Shown: positions 15,681-26,211 of the stretch, piece after piece
Numbering within the stretch: position 1 is the stretch's first letter
How the letters are laid out: every line of letters starts with the position of its first letter
Assembly: GCA_900114405.1 (NCBI GenBank)
Contig: FOSY01000002.1
Coordinates: 1 to 64,000, forward strand
DNA length: 64,000 nucleotides
Direction of reading: 5' to 3'
Source: Lachnospiraceae bacterium KH1T2
GTDB taxonomy: Bacteria; Bacillota; Clostridia; Lachnospirales; Lachnospiraceae
Translations under genes and position numbers: made by a program
The notes under the pieces: model-generated
The model's database searches: none
The model's input: only the letters and a program-made list of their open reading frames with translations
What the model was told of the DNA's origin: nothing

Positions 15681-18101
15681 ATGGCTAAACGTAGAAGAAA
15701 AAAGAAAAAGAGTTCATATATAGGAACATTTTTTAAGGTGTTCTTTGGTGTTATGCTGGTCTTTATTTTGATCGGTATCATTGCTGCAGGTGCAGTTGGT
15801 CTGCACATGTACAACAAATATTATAAAGTTTATGACAAAGAAGCCAAGGAAATGGTATATGGTGGTTCTGAGGCTGATTTTAAGAAAAATGACCCGACGT
15901 ATATCTATGATAAGAATGGTGATGTCATCGTTAAGCTTAGAGGAGATGGAGACTCAACATATCTTACATATGATGAGATACCGGAATATGCGATAAATGC
16001 CTTTATTGCAGTTGAGGACAGAACTTTCTGGAAAAATCCCGGATATGATATCAATGGTATCATGCGAGTTGTTTACAGATATGTGACGACTAAGGGCGTA
16101 GAGCAGCATGGAGCGTCAACTATAACACAGCAGCTTGCGAGAAATATATATCTTTCACAAGAAAAATCGCTTGAGCGTAAAGTAAAAGAGATCCTTGTTT
16201 CTAAGTATTTGACAAAAAAGTACACAAAGAAGCAGATCATGGAATACTACATAAATGATGTCTATTTTGCAAATCAGTATTATGGTTTGGAAGCTGCGGC
16301 ACAGGGTTATTTTGGGAAAAAAGCGGCACAGCTGACTCTTTCTGAAATCACCTACTTATGTGCTATACCTAACCGTCCGACATATTATGATCCTATAAAA
16401 TACCCGGATCATGCAATCGAAAGGCGAAATAAGATCCTTGGAGATATGCTTGAAATGGGTTCGATCACTCAGGCTGAATATGATACAGCTCTAAATCAGC
16501 AGATTGAGATAAAGGATCAGAGCAGTACAGAATTAAAGAATTATCAGGCGACTTATGCGATGGACTGTGCTGTAAGATATTTAATGAGTCTTGCAGGATT
16601 CAACTTTAGATATGTTTATGATTCTGAGGAAGATTATGAAAATTATGTAGAACTTTACAATGAAGAGTATGAGAATCAAAAATCCCTGCTTTATACTAAT
16701 GGATATAAGATTTATACGACACTTGATACTGAAGCACAGGATATTCTTCAGAATGCTTTAGATGAAGTCCTTTCGTTTGATATGGATGTCGACTCTTCGA
16801 CAGGTGCATACATGCTTCAGGGATCAGTTACAGCTGTTGATAATACTAATGGTAAAGTAGTAGCTATCGTTGGCGGAAGGACTAATCCGAGCGGTTCATC
16901 GACTACATATACTCTTAACAGGGCATACCAGAGTTACAGGCAGCCGGGGTCAAGTATCAAGCCTCTTGTTGTATATGCGCCGGGACTTGAAATGGGATAT
17001 ACTCCGAACTCTATACTTGACAATATTGATGTATCAAAGGCTAAGAAACTCACCGCGGCTCAGGCACTTATGCTTTCAGGAACCAAGATGACTCTTTGCA
17101 AGGCTGTGGAACAGAGTAAGAATGGATGCGCATGGCAGGTGTATGCGAATATCGGACCTAAGGTTGGCCTTAAGCACATCACGGATATGGAGTATCAGAA
17201 CATAATACCTGCTGATTATACTCTTGCAACTGCGCTTGGAGGATTTTCAAAGGGCGTGACTACAGCAGAGCAGGCTGCAGGATATGCGGCACTTGCAAAT
17301 CATGGTATTTACAGAGGTCAGACATGTATCGCTTCTATCAAGAATATGAACGGCGAGGAGATTTATACAGAAGATAAGTCAATTCAGGCATATACAGCTG
17401 AAGCGGCGGATACTATGGTAGATATCCTCAAAGGAGTCGTTAAGAGTGGTACGGCAGCAAAGATGAATTGGTATAAAGAAACCTCTACAGAGGCAGCCGG
17501 CAAGACAGGTACGACAAATGATTCTAAAGATGGCTGGTTCTGTGGAATGACACCATATTACAGTATGGCAGTCTGGGTTGGTTACGATACACCGAAGGAA
17601 CTTCCGAGTCTTTATGGTTCTTCGTATCCTGCATCAATATGGAAGCAGGCAATGCTTTCACTTATATCTGGTTACGAAGCAAAAGAATTTGTTTTGCCGT
17701 CAGTGATGAGCGGTTCTGGAAACAGCACAGAAAAGTATCTTCCGGGACGTGATGCTTCAGAGGAACTTTCTCCGGGATATACAGTAGGAGACTATCGTAA
17801 TGACAGGCTTATAGGCGAAAATGTTGAGGCTGCAATAGCTCAGATGGGAGCTGCATCACCGCTTACAGACGTAAACTATGCTAATACTATAAATACGTTG
17901 TATCAGAATTGTCTTGCTGTGATGACGGGGATAAAAGATCCGTCATACCTTGTTTCGCTTCAGGAGAGTCTTAATACTGCTTATGCAACTGCAGCAGCAC
18001 AGACATCAGTTGTTACAGCTCCGGCAGCTACAGATCCCGCTGCAGCCGGAACAATTCCGGATACATCAGCAGTACCAAATACAGGGGTGACTACACAATG
18101 A
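15681..18101 (+). CDS. Class A penicillin-binding protein (PBP1A-type, GT51 plus transpeptidase)
   Basis: An 806-residue bifunctional peptidoglycan synthase. A very basic N-terminus (KRRRKKKKS) and one membrane helix (about 18-46) anchor it. The glycosyltransferase 51 domain (about 75-260) has the catalytic E112 in AVEDRTFW and GASTITQQLARN. The transpeptidase domain (about 380-680) has S424-S-I-K427, S479-K-N481 and K608-T-G-T611. The tail is rich in Ala, Thr and Pro. It polymerises and cross-links glycan strands outside the membrane. Its stop overlaps the next gene by four bases (ATGA). Confidence 0.93.
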   Translation: MAKRRRKKKKSSYIGTFFKVFFGVMLVFILIGIIAAGAVGLHMYNKYYKVYDKEAKEMVYGGSEADFKKNDPTYIYDKNGDVIVKLRGDGDSTYLTYDEIPEYAINAFIAVEDRTFWKNPGYDINGIMRVVYRYVTTKGVEQHGASTITQQLARNIYLSQEKSLERKVKEILVSKYLTKKYTKKQIMEYYINDVYFANQYYGLEAAAQGYFGKKAAQLTLSEITYLCAIPNRPTYYDPIKYPDHAIERRNKILGDMLEMGSITQAEYDTALNQQIEIKDQSSTELKNYQATYAMDCAVRYLMSLAGFNFRYVYDSEEDYENYVELYNEEYENQKSLLYTNGYKIYTTLDTEAQDILQNALDEVLSFDMDVDSSTGAYMLQGSVTAVDNTNGKVVAIVGGRTNPSGSSTTYTLNRAYQSYRQPGSSIKPLVVYAPGLEMGYTPNSILDNIDVSKAKKLTAAQALMLSGTKMTLCKAVEQSKNGCAWQVYANIGPKVGLKHITDMEYQNIIPADYTLATALGGFSKGVTTAEQAAGYAALANHGIYRGQTCIASIKNMNGEEIYTEDKSIQAYTAEAADTMVDILKGVVKSGTAAKMNWYKETSTEAAGKTGTTNDSKDGWFCGMTPYYSMAVWVGYDTPKELPSLYGSSYPASIWKQAMLSLISGYEAKEFVLPSVMSGSGNSTEKYLPGRDASEELSPGYTVGDYRNDRLIGENVEAAIAQMGAASPLTDVNYANTINTLYQNCLAVMTGIKDPSYLVSLQESLNTAYATAAAQTSVVTAPAATDPAAAGTIPDTSAVPNTGVTTQ

Positions 18102-18547
18102 ATAATTTCAGACATATTTTGCAGCAGGTGATGACAGGAAGATACGGTACAGATCAGTTTGGAAAATTTCTGATAATTTTTTCAGTTGTATTGATGCTGC
18201 TTGCATTCATATCCAGAAATATGAATGCTACGATCATTTTGGAACTTGTAATGATGATGGCATTGATAATATGTATGTTCAGGATGTTTTCGAAAAATTT
18301 TCCTAAACGTGCACGTGAAAATCAGCTTTATTTGAGTTTTAGACATCGATATCTGGCGTGGTTTGACAAAGCATTTGAAAATTGGAAACTTTGGTTTGAA
18401 AATGTGAAAAATGGACTGAGCAAGGACAAAACACATGTAATATTTAAGTGCCCGCAATGTTCACAGAAAATCCGTGTCCCTAAAGGGAAGGGAAGAATTG
18501 CTATCAGATGTCCGAAATGTAATATTGAGTTTATAAAGAAAACTTAA
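18098..18547 (+). CDS. Membrane protein with C-terminal zinc ribbon, unknown function
   Basis: A 149-residue protein with two hydrophobic segments (about 24-41 and 47-64), a basic cytoplasmic stretch rich in aromatic residues, and a C-terminal zinc ribbon with CPQCSQKIRV and CPKCNIEF (spacing C-X2-C about 19 residues apart). It overlaps the penicillin-binding protein gene by four bases and is followed 21 bases later by sortase B. Position suggests a role linked to cell-wall assembly, but no function is known to me. Confidence 0.7.
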   Translation: MNNFRHILQQVMTGRYGTDQFGKFLIIFSVVLMLLAFISRNMNATIILELVMMMALIICMFRMFSKNFPKRARENQLYLSFRHRYLAWFDKAFENWKLWFENVKNGLSKDKTHVIFKCPQCSQKIRVPKGKGRIAIRCPKCNIEFIKKT

Positions 18548-18568
18548 AAAGGGGATGAGGGGGTACAA

Positions 18569-19366
18569 ATGAATAAAAGAAATGTTATCCGTTGGTTATG
18601 CCTTCTTGTTGCTTTAGGGTGCTTTGGATACATTTTTTATTATAATTATCAAAAAAACAGAACTGATGAGGACTTTAGCAAGCTTGCTTCAGTGGCGGAT
18701 AAGATTGACTATAGTGCTGATAATGAGGCAATCGTCACTGAAGTAAAGCCTGAGGGGTCAAGTTCTGCCAGAAAGCTTTTTGTACTAAAGCAGTACAGGC
18801 AGATTTATAAGAAAAACCGAAACTTTATAGGATGGATAAATATACCTGATACGAAGATAAATTATCCGGTTATGAAGTCACAGAATGGCAATGGCGAGTA
18901 CTATCTTAATCATAATTTTAATCAGGAAGAGGATAGGAATGGGACACTGTTTATGGATGATGCCTGTGATGTTATAAAACCTTCCGAGAATTGGCTGATA
19001 TATGGTCATAATATGGCTTCGGGAAATATGTTTGGCGAGCTTGACAATTATAAGTCTAAATCATTTTGGGAGAAGCATAAGACTCTCCAATTTGATACTA
19101 TCTATGAAACAGGAAAGTATGCAGTTATGTTTGCATTTCAGTCACATGTTTTTACAGAGGCTGAGGTTGCATTTAAGTATTATCAGTTTATAGAGCCGGC
19201 ATCAGAGGTTGAATTTAATTCGGGAATGGCCGAGATGAAAGCCTCTAGCTTTTATGATACCGGTGTGAGCGCGGTCTACGGGGATCGACTCTTGATTTTA
19301 TCGACATGTGATTATGATGAAGCAAATGGCAGATTTGTTGTGGTCTGCGTAAGAAAGGACACATGA
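18569..19366 (+). CDS. srtB: Class B sortase
   Basis: A 265-residue sortase. A signal-anchor helix lies at about 8-26. The catalytic residues are H147 in IYGHNM and C247 in LSTCDYD, with a conserved Arg in the following VVVCVR. The IPDTKINYPVMKSQ segment is typical of class B enzymes. Sortase B covalently links proteins bearing an NPQTN-like signal to peptidoglycan; no protein with such a C-terminal signal is in the window. GGGGATGAGGGGG before the ATG supplies the ribosome site. It may be co-transcribed with the PBP gene. Confidence 0.9.
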   Translation: MNKRNVIRWLCLLVALGCFGYIFYYNYQKNRTDEDFSKLASVADKIDYSADNEAIVTEVKPEGSSSARKLFVLKQYRQIYKKNRNFIGWINIPDTKINYPVMKSQNGNGEYYLNHNFNQEEDRNGTLFMDDACDVIKPSENWLIYGHNMASGNMFGELDNYKSKSFWEKHKTLQFDTIYETGKYAVMFAFQSHVFTEAEVAFKYYQFIEPASEVEFNSGMAEMKASSFYDTGVSAVYGDRLLILSTCDYDEANGRFVVVCVRKDT

Positions 19367-19370
19367 AGTT

Positions 19371-21935
19371 ATGACTAGGCAGGAATTTCTTGAATTAACC
19401 AAGGCAGGGATAGTTTATCTTGATGGAGCGACCGGCTCCAATCTTCAAAAGGCGGGCATGCCAAGCGGGGTATGCCCGGATCTTTGGATTGCAGAGAATC
19501 CTGCGGCTCTTGAGAAGCTGCAGACAGATTATCTGAACTCAGGAACTCGTATCCTTTATGCTCCAACATTTACCGCAAATCGTATCAAACTTGCGGAGTT
19601 TCACCTCGAAGACCGACTTGATGAGCTTAATCGAACTCTTGTCGGTATTTCAAAAAAAGTCATTAAGCGTTTCAGCGAAAATAATCCAGATTCACCAAAA
19701 TGTTATGTTGCCGGAGATGTAACTATGACCGGCGTTCAGCTTGCCCCTAGTGGACCGCTTCAATTTGAAGAGCTGATCGATGTTTATAAAGAACAAGTGT
19801 CTTCACTTGCTAAGGCGGGTGCAGATCTGATAGTTATAGAAACTATGATGAGCCTTCAGGAGACAAGAGCTGCGGTCATAGCTGCTAAAGAAGTATGCGA
19901 TCTTCCGATAATTGCTACTATGACTTTTGAAGCGGACGGACGCAGTCTTTATGGAACAGATCCATTGACTGCCTTGATTACGCTGCAGTCACTTGGAGTT
20001 TCTGCGTTTGGCGCTAATTGTTCTACCGGCCCGGATGCGATGATACCAATGATAAAGAAACTTCGCGAATATGCGAGTATACCGGTTATCTGCAAGCCAA
20101 ATGCCGGTCTTCCTGAGCTGGATGCAGACGGAAACACTATATATAATGTTGAGCCGGAAGAGTTTGGCAGGCTGATGGTGGATGTTGTCAAAGCAGGTGC
20201 GTCTATTGTGGGCGGATGCTGCGGAACAACGCCGGAACATATTAAAGAGCTAAAAAAGGCTACAGAAAACTTCGAACCCGCAGTACCGGTAAAAATAAGT
20301 ACTTATATGCTTTCTTCTGAAAGAAGTGTGCTGGAGTTTGGGCTTGATGGCAAATTTATGATAATTGGCGAAAGGATAAATCCTACAGGTAAAAAGGCAC
20401 TGCAGGCAGAGCTCAGAGAAGGCAGATTTGACATGGTGACTGAATTTGCAGAAGCTCAGGAAGCCTGCGGAGCGAAGATACTTGACGTCAATGTCGGCAT
20501 GAGCGGTATAGATGAGAAGGAGCTTATGAAAAAAGCAATAGAGAAAGTTTCGCAGGTAACAAAACTTCCTCTGTGCATAGATACCAGTCATGTAGATATT
20601 ATGGAAGCTGCATTGAGACTTTATCCGGGAAGAGCTTTGATGAATTCTATTTCATTTGAATCTGCTAAATGTGAACCAATGCTCAGATTAGCGAAAAAGT
20701 ATGGAGCGGCTTTTGTTTTACTTCCACTTTCGGATACAGGACTTCCGAAAAATCTGGAGGAAAAGAAAAGAAATATCAAGAGCGTTCTTGATAGGGCGCT
20801 TGAAATTGGGCTTTCTAAATCAGATATCATAGTTGATGGGCTCGTAGGAACTATAGGGGCTGACAGCTCTGCTGCGCTGCAGACGCTTGAAACGATAAGA
20901 TATTGTCGTGAAGAACTTGGGCTTGCGACTGTTTGTGGTCTTTCTAATATTTCATTTGGACTGCCGGAGAGAATATATGTAAATACGGCATTTTTGACAT
21001 TGGCGATAAATGCCGGGCTCACTATGGCAATCTGCAATCCGAATCAGGAACTTTTGGTAAATGCTGCTTTGGCTTCTGATCTTTTGCTTAATAAAAAGGA
21101 TGCAGATCTTCCCTATATTGACCATATGAATGAATTCAAAGAAAAGCATGCTGATGATGTTACTGTTAATAAAAATGATATATCGGTACTTCTTGATGCA
21201 GCGGGCGGACTTGCAAGGGCGGCTGGTAAGGATTTTTTTAAGGGGAGGAAGGCAGGCACAGCTAGTTCAAAAAATGTGATGTCTTCCGCTGAAAAGAAAA
21301 CAAATGAAACGCATGACAGTGTTTTTGAAGCAGTTCTAAAAGGTAAAAGAGATAATATAGTAGAAATAGTAGAAGAAGCTTTGAAAGCAGGACGAGAGGC
21401 AAACTCTATACTGCATGATTCACTTCTTCCTGCAATAAATGAAGTTGGTGTGTTGTTTGATAAAAAGAAATATTTTCTGCCGCAGCTTATAGCAAGTGGT
21501 GAAGCCATGAAAAATGCAGTAAGCAGGATAGAGCCATTACTTGCAGAAGGAAGATCCGGTGATGAAAAGATGCCGACAATTGTCGTCGCGACTGTTAAGG
21601 GAGACATTCATGACATTGGAAAGAATCTCGTCGTTCTTATGATGAAGAATTACGGCTTTAATGTGATAGACCTCGGAAAAGATGTACCGAGGGAAGACAT
21701 CATAAATGCGGCTATAGAAAATAAAGCAGATATAGTAGCGATGTCAGCGCTTATGACAACCACAATGCGCGAGATGAAAAATGTCATAGATTATGCCAAG
21801 GAGAAGGGCGTAAAGTGCAAGTTTATGGTTGGAGGTGCTGTCATCACGCCGGATTATGCAGAAGAGATAGGGGCAGTTTATTCATCTGATGCAGCGGATG
21901 CTGTAAGAGTTGCTAAAAAAATTTTGAGTGCCTGA
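19371..21935 (+). CDS. metH: Cobalamin-dependent methionine synthase lacking the reactivation domain
   Basis: An 854-residue protein with three of the four MetH modules. The homocysteine domain (about 1-295) has DGATGSNL and zinc cysteines in FGANCSTGP and GGCCGTTPEH. The pterin (methyl-THF) domain (about 315-570) starts MIIGERINPTGKK. The cobalamin domain (about 640-850) has D745-I-H747-D-I-G750, where H747 is the lower cobalt ligand. The C-terminal AdoMet-binding reactivation domain of E. coli MetH is absent, as in many anaerobes, so oxidised cobalamin must be reactivated by another protein. It fits the methyl-THF flow implied by fhs and folD. It starts 4 bases after the sortase stop. Confidence 0.92.
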   Translation: MTRQEFLELTKAGIVYLDGATGSNLQKAGMPSGVCPDLWIAENPAALEKLQTDYLNSGTRILYAPTFTANRIKLAEFHLEDRLDELNRTLVGISKKVIKRFSENNPDSPKCYVAGDVTMTGVQLAPSGPLQFEELIDVYKEQVSSLAKAGADLIVIETMMSLQETRAAVIAAKEVCDLPIIATMTFEADGRSLYGTDPLTALITLQSLGVSAFGANCSTGPDAMIPMIKKLREYASIPVICKPNAGLPELDADGNTIYNVEPEEFGRLMVDVVKAGASIVGGCCGTTPEHIKELKKATENFEPAVPVKISTYMLSSERSVLEFGLDGKFMIIGERINPTGKKALQAELREGRFDMVTEFAEAQEACGAKILDVNVGMSGIDEKELMKKAIEKVSQVTKLPLCIDTSHVDIMEAALRLYPGRALMNSISFESAKCEPMLRLAKKYGAAFVLLPLSDTGLPKNLEEKKRNIKSVLDRALEIGLSKSDIIVDGLVGTIGADSSAALQTLETIRYCREELGLATVCGLSNISFGLPERIYVNTAFLTLAINAGLTMAICNPNQELLVNAALASDLLLNKKDADLPYIDHMNEFKEKHADDVTVNKNDISVLLDAAGGLARAAGKDFFKGRKAGTASSKNVMSSAEKKTNETHDSVFEAVLKGKRDNIVEIVEEALKAGREANSILHDSLLPAINEVGVLFDKKKYFLPQLIASGEAMKNAVSRIEPLLAEGRSGDEKMPTIVVATVKGDIHDIGKNLVVLMMKNYGFNVIDLGKDVPREDIINAAIENKADIVAMSALMTTTMREMKNVIDYAKEKGVKCKFMVGGAVITPDYAEEIGAVYSSDAADAVRVAKKILSA

Positions 21936-21988
21936 TGTAATGCTGAAATTGGCGTTTTGACTTATAGGGAATTGAATGGAGGAAAATT

Positions 21989-23623
21989 ATGATTGGAGCA
22001 GATGCAGTTGTAAAATGTCTGGAAGCTGAAGGAGTTGATACGATATTCGGTTATTCAGGCGTTGCTATAGATCCTTTTTGGAACAGCCTTTTATCTACAA
22101 ACATTAAATGTGTACTGGTGAGAACAGAGCAGAATGCAGCGCATGAAGCAAGTGGATATGCGCGAATGAAGCGCAAGGTTGGCGTCTGCGCCGTGACAAG
22201 TGGCCCCGGTGCTACTAATTTGCTTACGGGAATTGCGACAGCTTATGCAGACTCGATTCCTATGGTCTGCTTTACGGGACAGGTGGATACAGATGAGATA
22301 GGCTCGGATGTTTTTCAGGAAGTTGATGTTGTAGGCGCTGCAGAATCATTCGTAAAGTACAGCTATCTTGTTAAAAATGTAAAGGACATTCCTCGCATTA
22401 TACACGAAGCGTTTTACATTGCTAATACAGGAAGAAGAGGACCTGTACTTATAGACCTTCCGGCAGATATACAGTTGGCTAAGATACCTGAGTTTGAGTG
22501 CTTTAAGGAAGCGCCGAAACTTCGAACATATAAGCCGACAGTAAAGGGAAATATGCTTCAGATCAAAAAAGTAATAACTGTATTGGAGAATGCAAGAAGA
22601 CCGTTGATATGTGCAGGCGGAGGTATCCACTTATCAAATGCGGAGAAAGAGTTGGCAGCTTTTGTTGAGAAGCATAGGATACCGGTTGTTACAACTATGA
22701 TGGGACTTGGAGCATTGCCGACAGATCATCCTATGAATTTTGGGATGCTTGGCAATAATGGCTTTGTTGCAGCTAATAAAGCGATGAAAGAATGTGATGT
22801 CCTGCTGATGGCTGGAGCAAGAGTAGCCGACAGAGCTGTTTCTGCACCTGATCTTACGTTTGAAGGTAAGATTTTGATACATATGGATGTTGATCCTGCT
22901 GAGATTGGAAAAAATGCCGGCCCGACGATACCTATTGTTGGTGATGCAAAGGCAATTTTTAAGGATTTTGCGGAACAGACATTTTATTGCTCGCATGAAG
23001 AGTGGCTTGCAAATCTGGAAAATTATAGGTCAGAAGGCGAACCGCGAAATGAAGTTAAGGAAGATTTTGTGGATTCACCGCTCTTTGTGCAGACTCTTTC
23101 GGAAAAGATGGCTCATAAGGCAGTATATGTCGCTGATGTAGGACAGAATCAGCTTTTTTCATGCAGGTATGCAAATCTGAGAAAAGGAAGCAGATTCTTT
23201 ACTTCTGGTGGAATGGGAACTATGGGATATTCAATCCCGGCTGCGATAGGCGCGAAACTAGCTGATCCTTCGCGCCAGGTGGTTGCAGTCTGCGGCGATG
23301 GTTCATTTCAAATGTCAATGATGGAGCTTGCGACTATGAATCAATACAATGCGCCTATTAAGATAGTAGTTATGAGAAATCATTATCTTGGACTTGTGCG
23401 AGAACATCAGCATTTTACCTATCAGGATAATCTGAACATGGTTGAACTTGGCGAAGAACCGGATCTTGAAAGAATTGCAGAAGCATACCACATACCGTAT
23501 TTTCGTTGTGAGCGTACCGCTGAAATAAACGAAAAGACAACTGCATTTCTTTCTTCAGAAGGTGCAGCTTTGATGGAAGTTCTAACTGATCCTATGGAAA
23601 CGGTAGCAGTCAGATTAGCATGA
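21989..23623 (+). CDS. ilvB: Acetolactate synthase, large (catalytic) subunit
   Basis: A 544-residue thiamine-diphosphate enzyme. The catalytic glutamate lies in VRTEQNAAHEASGYAR, the central domain has TSGPGATNLLTG and GMLGNNGF, and the thiamine-diphosphate motif is CGDGSFQMSMMELATMN...VMRNHYLG. It joins two pyruvates, or pyruvate and 2-oxobutyrate, at the first step of valine and isoleucine synthesis. TGGAGGAAAATT precedes the ATG. It is slightly shorter than usual (about 560). The following small-subunit and reductoisomerase genes support a biosynthetic role rather than catabolic acetoin formation. Confidence 0.9.
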   Translation: MIGADAVVKCLEAEGVDTIFGYSGVAIDPFWNSLLSTNIKCVLVRTEQNAAHEASGYARMKRKVGVCAVTSGPGATNLLTGIATAYADSIPMVCFTGQVDTDEIGSDVFQEVDVVGAAESFVKYSYLVKNVKDIPRIIHEAFYIANTGRRGPVLIDLPADIQLAKIPEFECFKEAPKLRTYKPTVKGNMLQIKKVITVLENARRPLICAGGGIHLSNAEKELAAFVEKHRIPVVTTMMGLGALPTDHPMNFGMLGNNGFVAANKAMKECDVLLMAGARVADRAVSAPDLTFEGKILIHMDVDPAEIGKNAGPTIPIVGDAKAIFKDFAEQTFYCSHEEWLANLENYRSEGEPRNEVKEDFVDSPLFVQTLSEKMAHKAVYVADVGQNQLFSCRYANLRKGSRFFTSGGMGTMGYSIPAAIGAKLADPSRQVVAVCGDGSFQMSMMELATMNQYNAPIKIVVMRNHYLGLVREHQHFTYQDNLNMVELGEEPDLERIAEAYHIPYFRCERTAEINEKTTAFLSSEGAALMEVLTDPMETVAVRLA

Positions 23624-23690
23624 ATTCTTGTACGTAAATTACAGGAACACGCATTTACTGCGGGTTCCGTCTGAAAGCAAAAAACAAGTG

Positions 23691-23741
23691 GCAAACAAGC
23701 CCGCAGCGCAGCTGCATTTAAATGGCTTGTTTGCGGGATTT
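23691..23741 (+). terminator. Hairpin between ilvB and ilvN (terminator or attenuator)
   Basis: GCAAACAAGCC (23691-23701) and GGCTTGTTTGC (23724-23734) form a perfect 11-base stem with a 22-base loop that itself contains the palindrome GCAGCTGC; GGGATTTTT follows. It is 50 bases before ilvN. Nearby 23644-23668 shows a second possible hairpin (GGAAC...GTTCC). The region could reduce read-through from ilvB, but there is no T-box-type consensus or leader peptide rich in Ile/Leu/Val codons. Confidence 0.55.
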
Positions 23742-23787
23742 TTGAAGCTTTGCTGCAAAAATCTATAAAATTGGAGGATAGTTGGTG

Positions 23788-24276
23788 ATGAATCTCAAAA
23801 AGATATACTCAGTTTTAGTAGAGAACCGTTCAGGTGTACTTTCTAAAGTTTCTGGACTTTTCGCAAGAAGAAGCTTCAATATCGACTCTCTTGCAGTTGG
23901 TGAAACGGAAAATCCGGATATTTCGTGTATGACGATCGTTTCAAGTGGAGACCCTAGAACTCTTGAACAGATAGAAAAGCAGTTAAATAAAAAACTGGAT
24001 GTCATTAAGATAAAAACATTTGATGAAAGCATGTCCATAAGCAGGGAATTAATGCTTGTGAAGGTGAAGTATAACAGGTCTAACCGCAGAGAGATAATGG
24101 AAACATGCGAGGCGATGAAGGCAGAAATCGTAGATATGTCTAAAAATCTTATGATAATCCAGATCTGTGATACACCGGAGAGGACAGAACTTTTTGTTAA
24201 ATTACTTTCGGGAATTTCTATAGTAGAACTTGCAAGGACAGGTACCTTAGCTTTACAAAAATGTATTTATCAATGA
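23788..24276 (+). CDS. ilvN: Acetolactate synthase small (regulatory) subunit, copy 1
   Basis: A 162-residue IlvN/IlvH protein. The ACT domain (about 3-75) begins KKIYSVLVENRSGVLSKVSG and has the feedback-site pattern RRSFNIDSL; a C-terminal domain follows, ending IVELARTGTLALQK. It would bind valine and control the large subunit. TTGGAGGA is placed about 10 bases before ATG 23788; GTG 23785 and TTG 23782 in the same frame are also possible starts. It lies between ilvB and a second small-subunit gene. Confidence 0.88.
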   Translation: MNLKKIYSVLVENRSGVLSKVSGLFARRSFNIDSLAVGETENPDISCMTIVSSGDPRTLEQIEKQLNKKLDVIKIKTFDESMSISRELMLVKVKYNRSNRREIMETCEAMKAEIVDMSKNLMIIQICDTPERTELFVKLLSGISIVELARTGTLALQKCIYQ

Positions 24277-24374
24277 TTTTGCTTAAATTTCATCAAAAGG
24301 GACTATAGGTTAATTTAGCTGTGTTTTAGTTGATCTATTTTAACTATGTTTGAAAAAAGAACAAAATATGTATG

Positions 24375-24403
24375 TTGACAAATTTATTAGCGGGGACTAT
24401 ATT
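24375..24403 (+). promoter_or_regulatory. Strong sigma-A promoter for ilvN copy 2 / ilvC
   Basis: A perfect -35 TTGACA (24375-24380) and -10 TATATT (24398-24403) are separated by 17 bases. The start point should be at about 24410, giving a leader of about 50 bases before the second ilvN. This makes ilvN copy 2 and ilvC a separate unit from ilvB-ilvN. Confidence 0.75.
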
Positions 24404-24458
24404 AATTATCATATTAACAAGTTAAAACATTAAAGCGTTGAAAGGTTAAAATGCAATT

Positions 24459-24959
24459 ATGCATAGAAAAGTATTTCAGCTTCTGGTAGACAATACATCA
24501 GGTGTATTGAGTAGGATCTCAGGACTCTTCTCAAGAAGAGGATATAATATTGAAAGCATTACAGCGGGTGTGACAGCTGACCCTAGATTTACACGTATAA
24601 CAATCGTTGCAGATGGTGATGATGATATTCTTGAACAGATAGAGAAACAGCTTCGCAAGCTTGTTGATGTTAGGGATATCAGAGAATTGGAACCTGATAA
24701 TTCAGTTTACAGGGAACTTTGTCTGATAAAGGTTGAGGTGGATGCAACAAAGCGTCAGGGAGTAATTTCTGTTGCTGATATCTTTAGGGGGAAAATTATT
24801 GATGTTGCAGCTGACTCGCTTATTGTGGAAGTCACAGGTAATCAGAGTAAGATAGAGGCATTTATAAATCTTCTTTCTGATTATAGGATACTTGAAATTG
24901 CAAGAACCGGAATCGCAGGTCTTCAGCGTGGTTCTGACAATGTTGTATGGTTTGATTAA
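24459..24959 (+). CDS. ilvN: Acetolactate synthase small (regulatory) subunit, copy 2
   Basis: A 166-residue IlvN/IlvH protein with an ACT domain beginning RKVFQLLVDNTSGVLSRISG, GYNIESITAGVTADP in the effector region and a C-terminal half ending LEIARTGIAGLQRG. It resembles copy 1 in layout but is clearly diverged, and is closer to the usual IlvN consensus (GVLSRISGLFSRRGYNIES). It has its own promoter and is followed by ilvC after 61 bases. Two small subunits could pair with one large subunit to give different feedback responses; that is inference. Confidence 0.9.
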   Translation: MHRKVFQLLVDNTSGVLSRISGLFSRRGYNIESITAGVTADPRFTRITIVADGDDDILEQIEKQLRKLVDVRDIRELEPDNSVYRELCLIKVEVDATKRQGVISVADIFRGKIIDVAADSLIVEVTGNQSKIEAFINLLSDYRILEIARTGIAGLQRGSDNVVWFD

Positions 24960-24969
24960 ATATGTATAA

Positions 24970-26052
<1,083 letters not shown>

Positions 26053-26085
26053 TTTTTGTATAGATTAACAAACAAAAGTTTGTAT

Positions 26086-26128
26086 AAAAAAGCTACATGT
26101 GATAAAATCATATGTAGCTTTTTGTTTT
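26086..26128 (+). terminator. Rho-independent terminator after ilvC
   Basis: AGCTACATGTGAT and ATCATATGTAGCT pair around AAA, flanked by A-rich and T-rich tracts (TTTTTGTTTTT). Confidence 0.88.
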
Positions 26129-26211
26129 TGCCTTGAATTTTGCAGTACAGGAGCAAAAACACAGTCAAAAGGACTGATAGATTATCGTTTTATAGTTGGA
26201 GGCTTTTGGTT

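Noticed and set aside
23624-23787. T-box or leader-peptide attenuator before ilvN
   Set aside because: Hairpins exist but the T-box core (TGGNACCGCG-type) and a run of branched-chain codons are absent.
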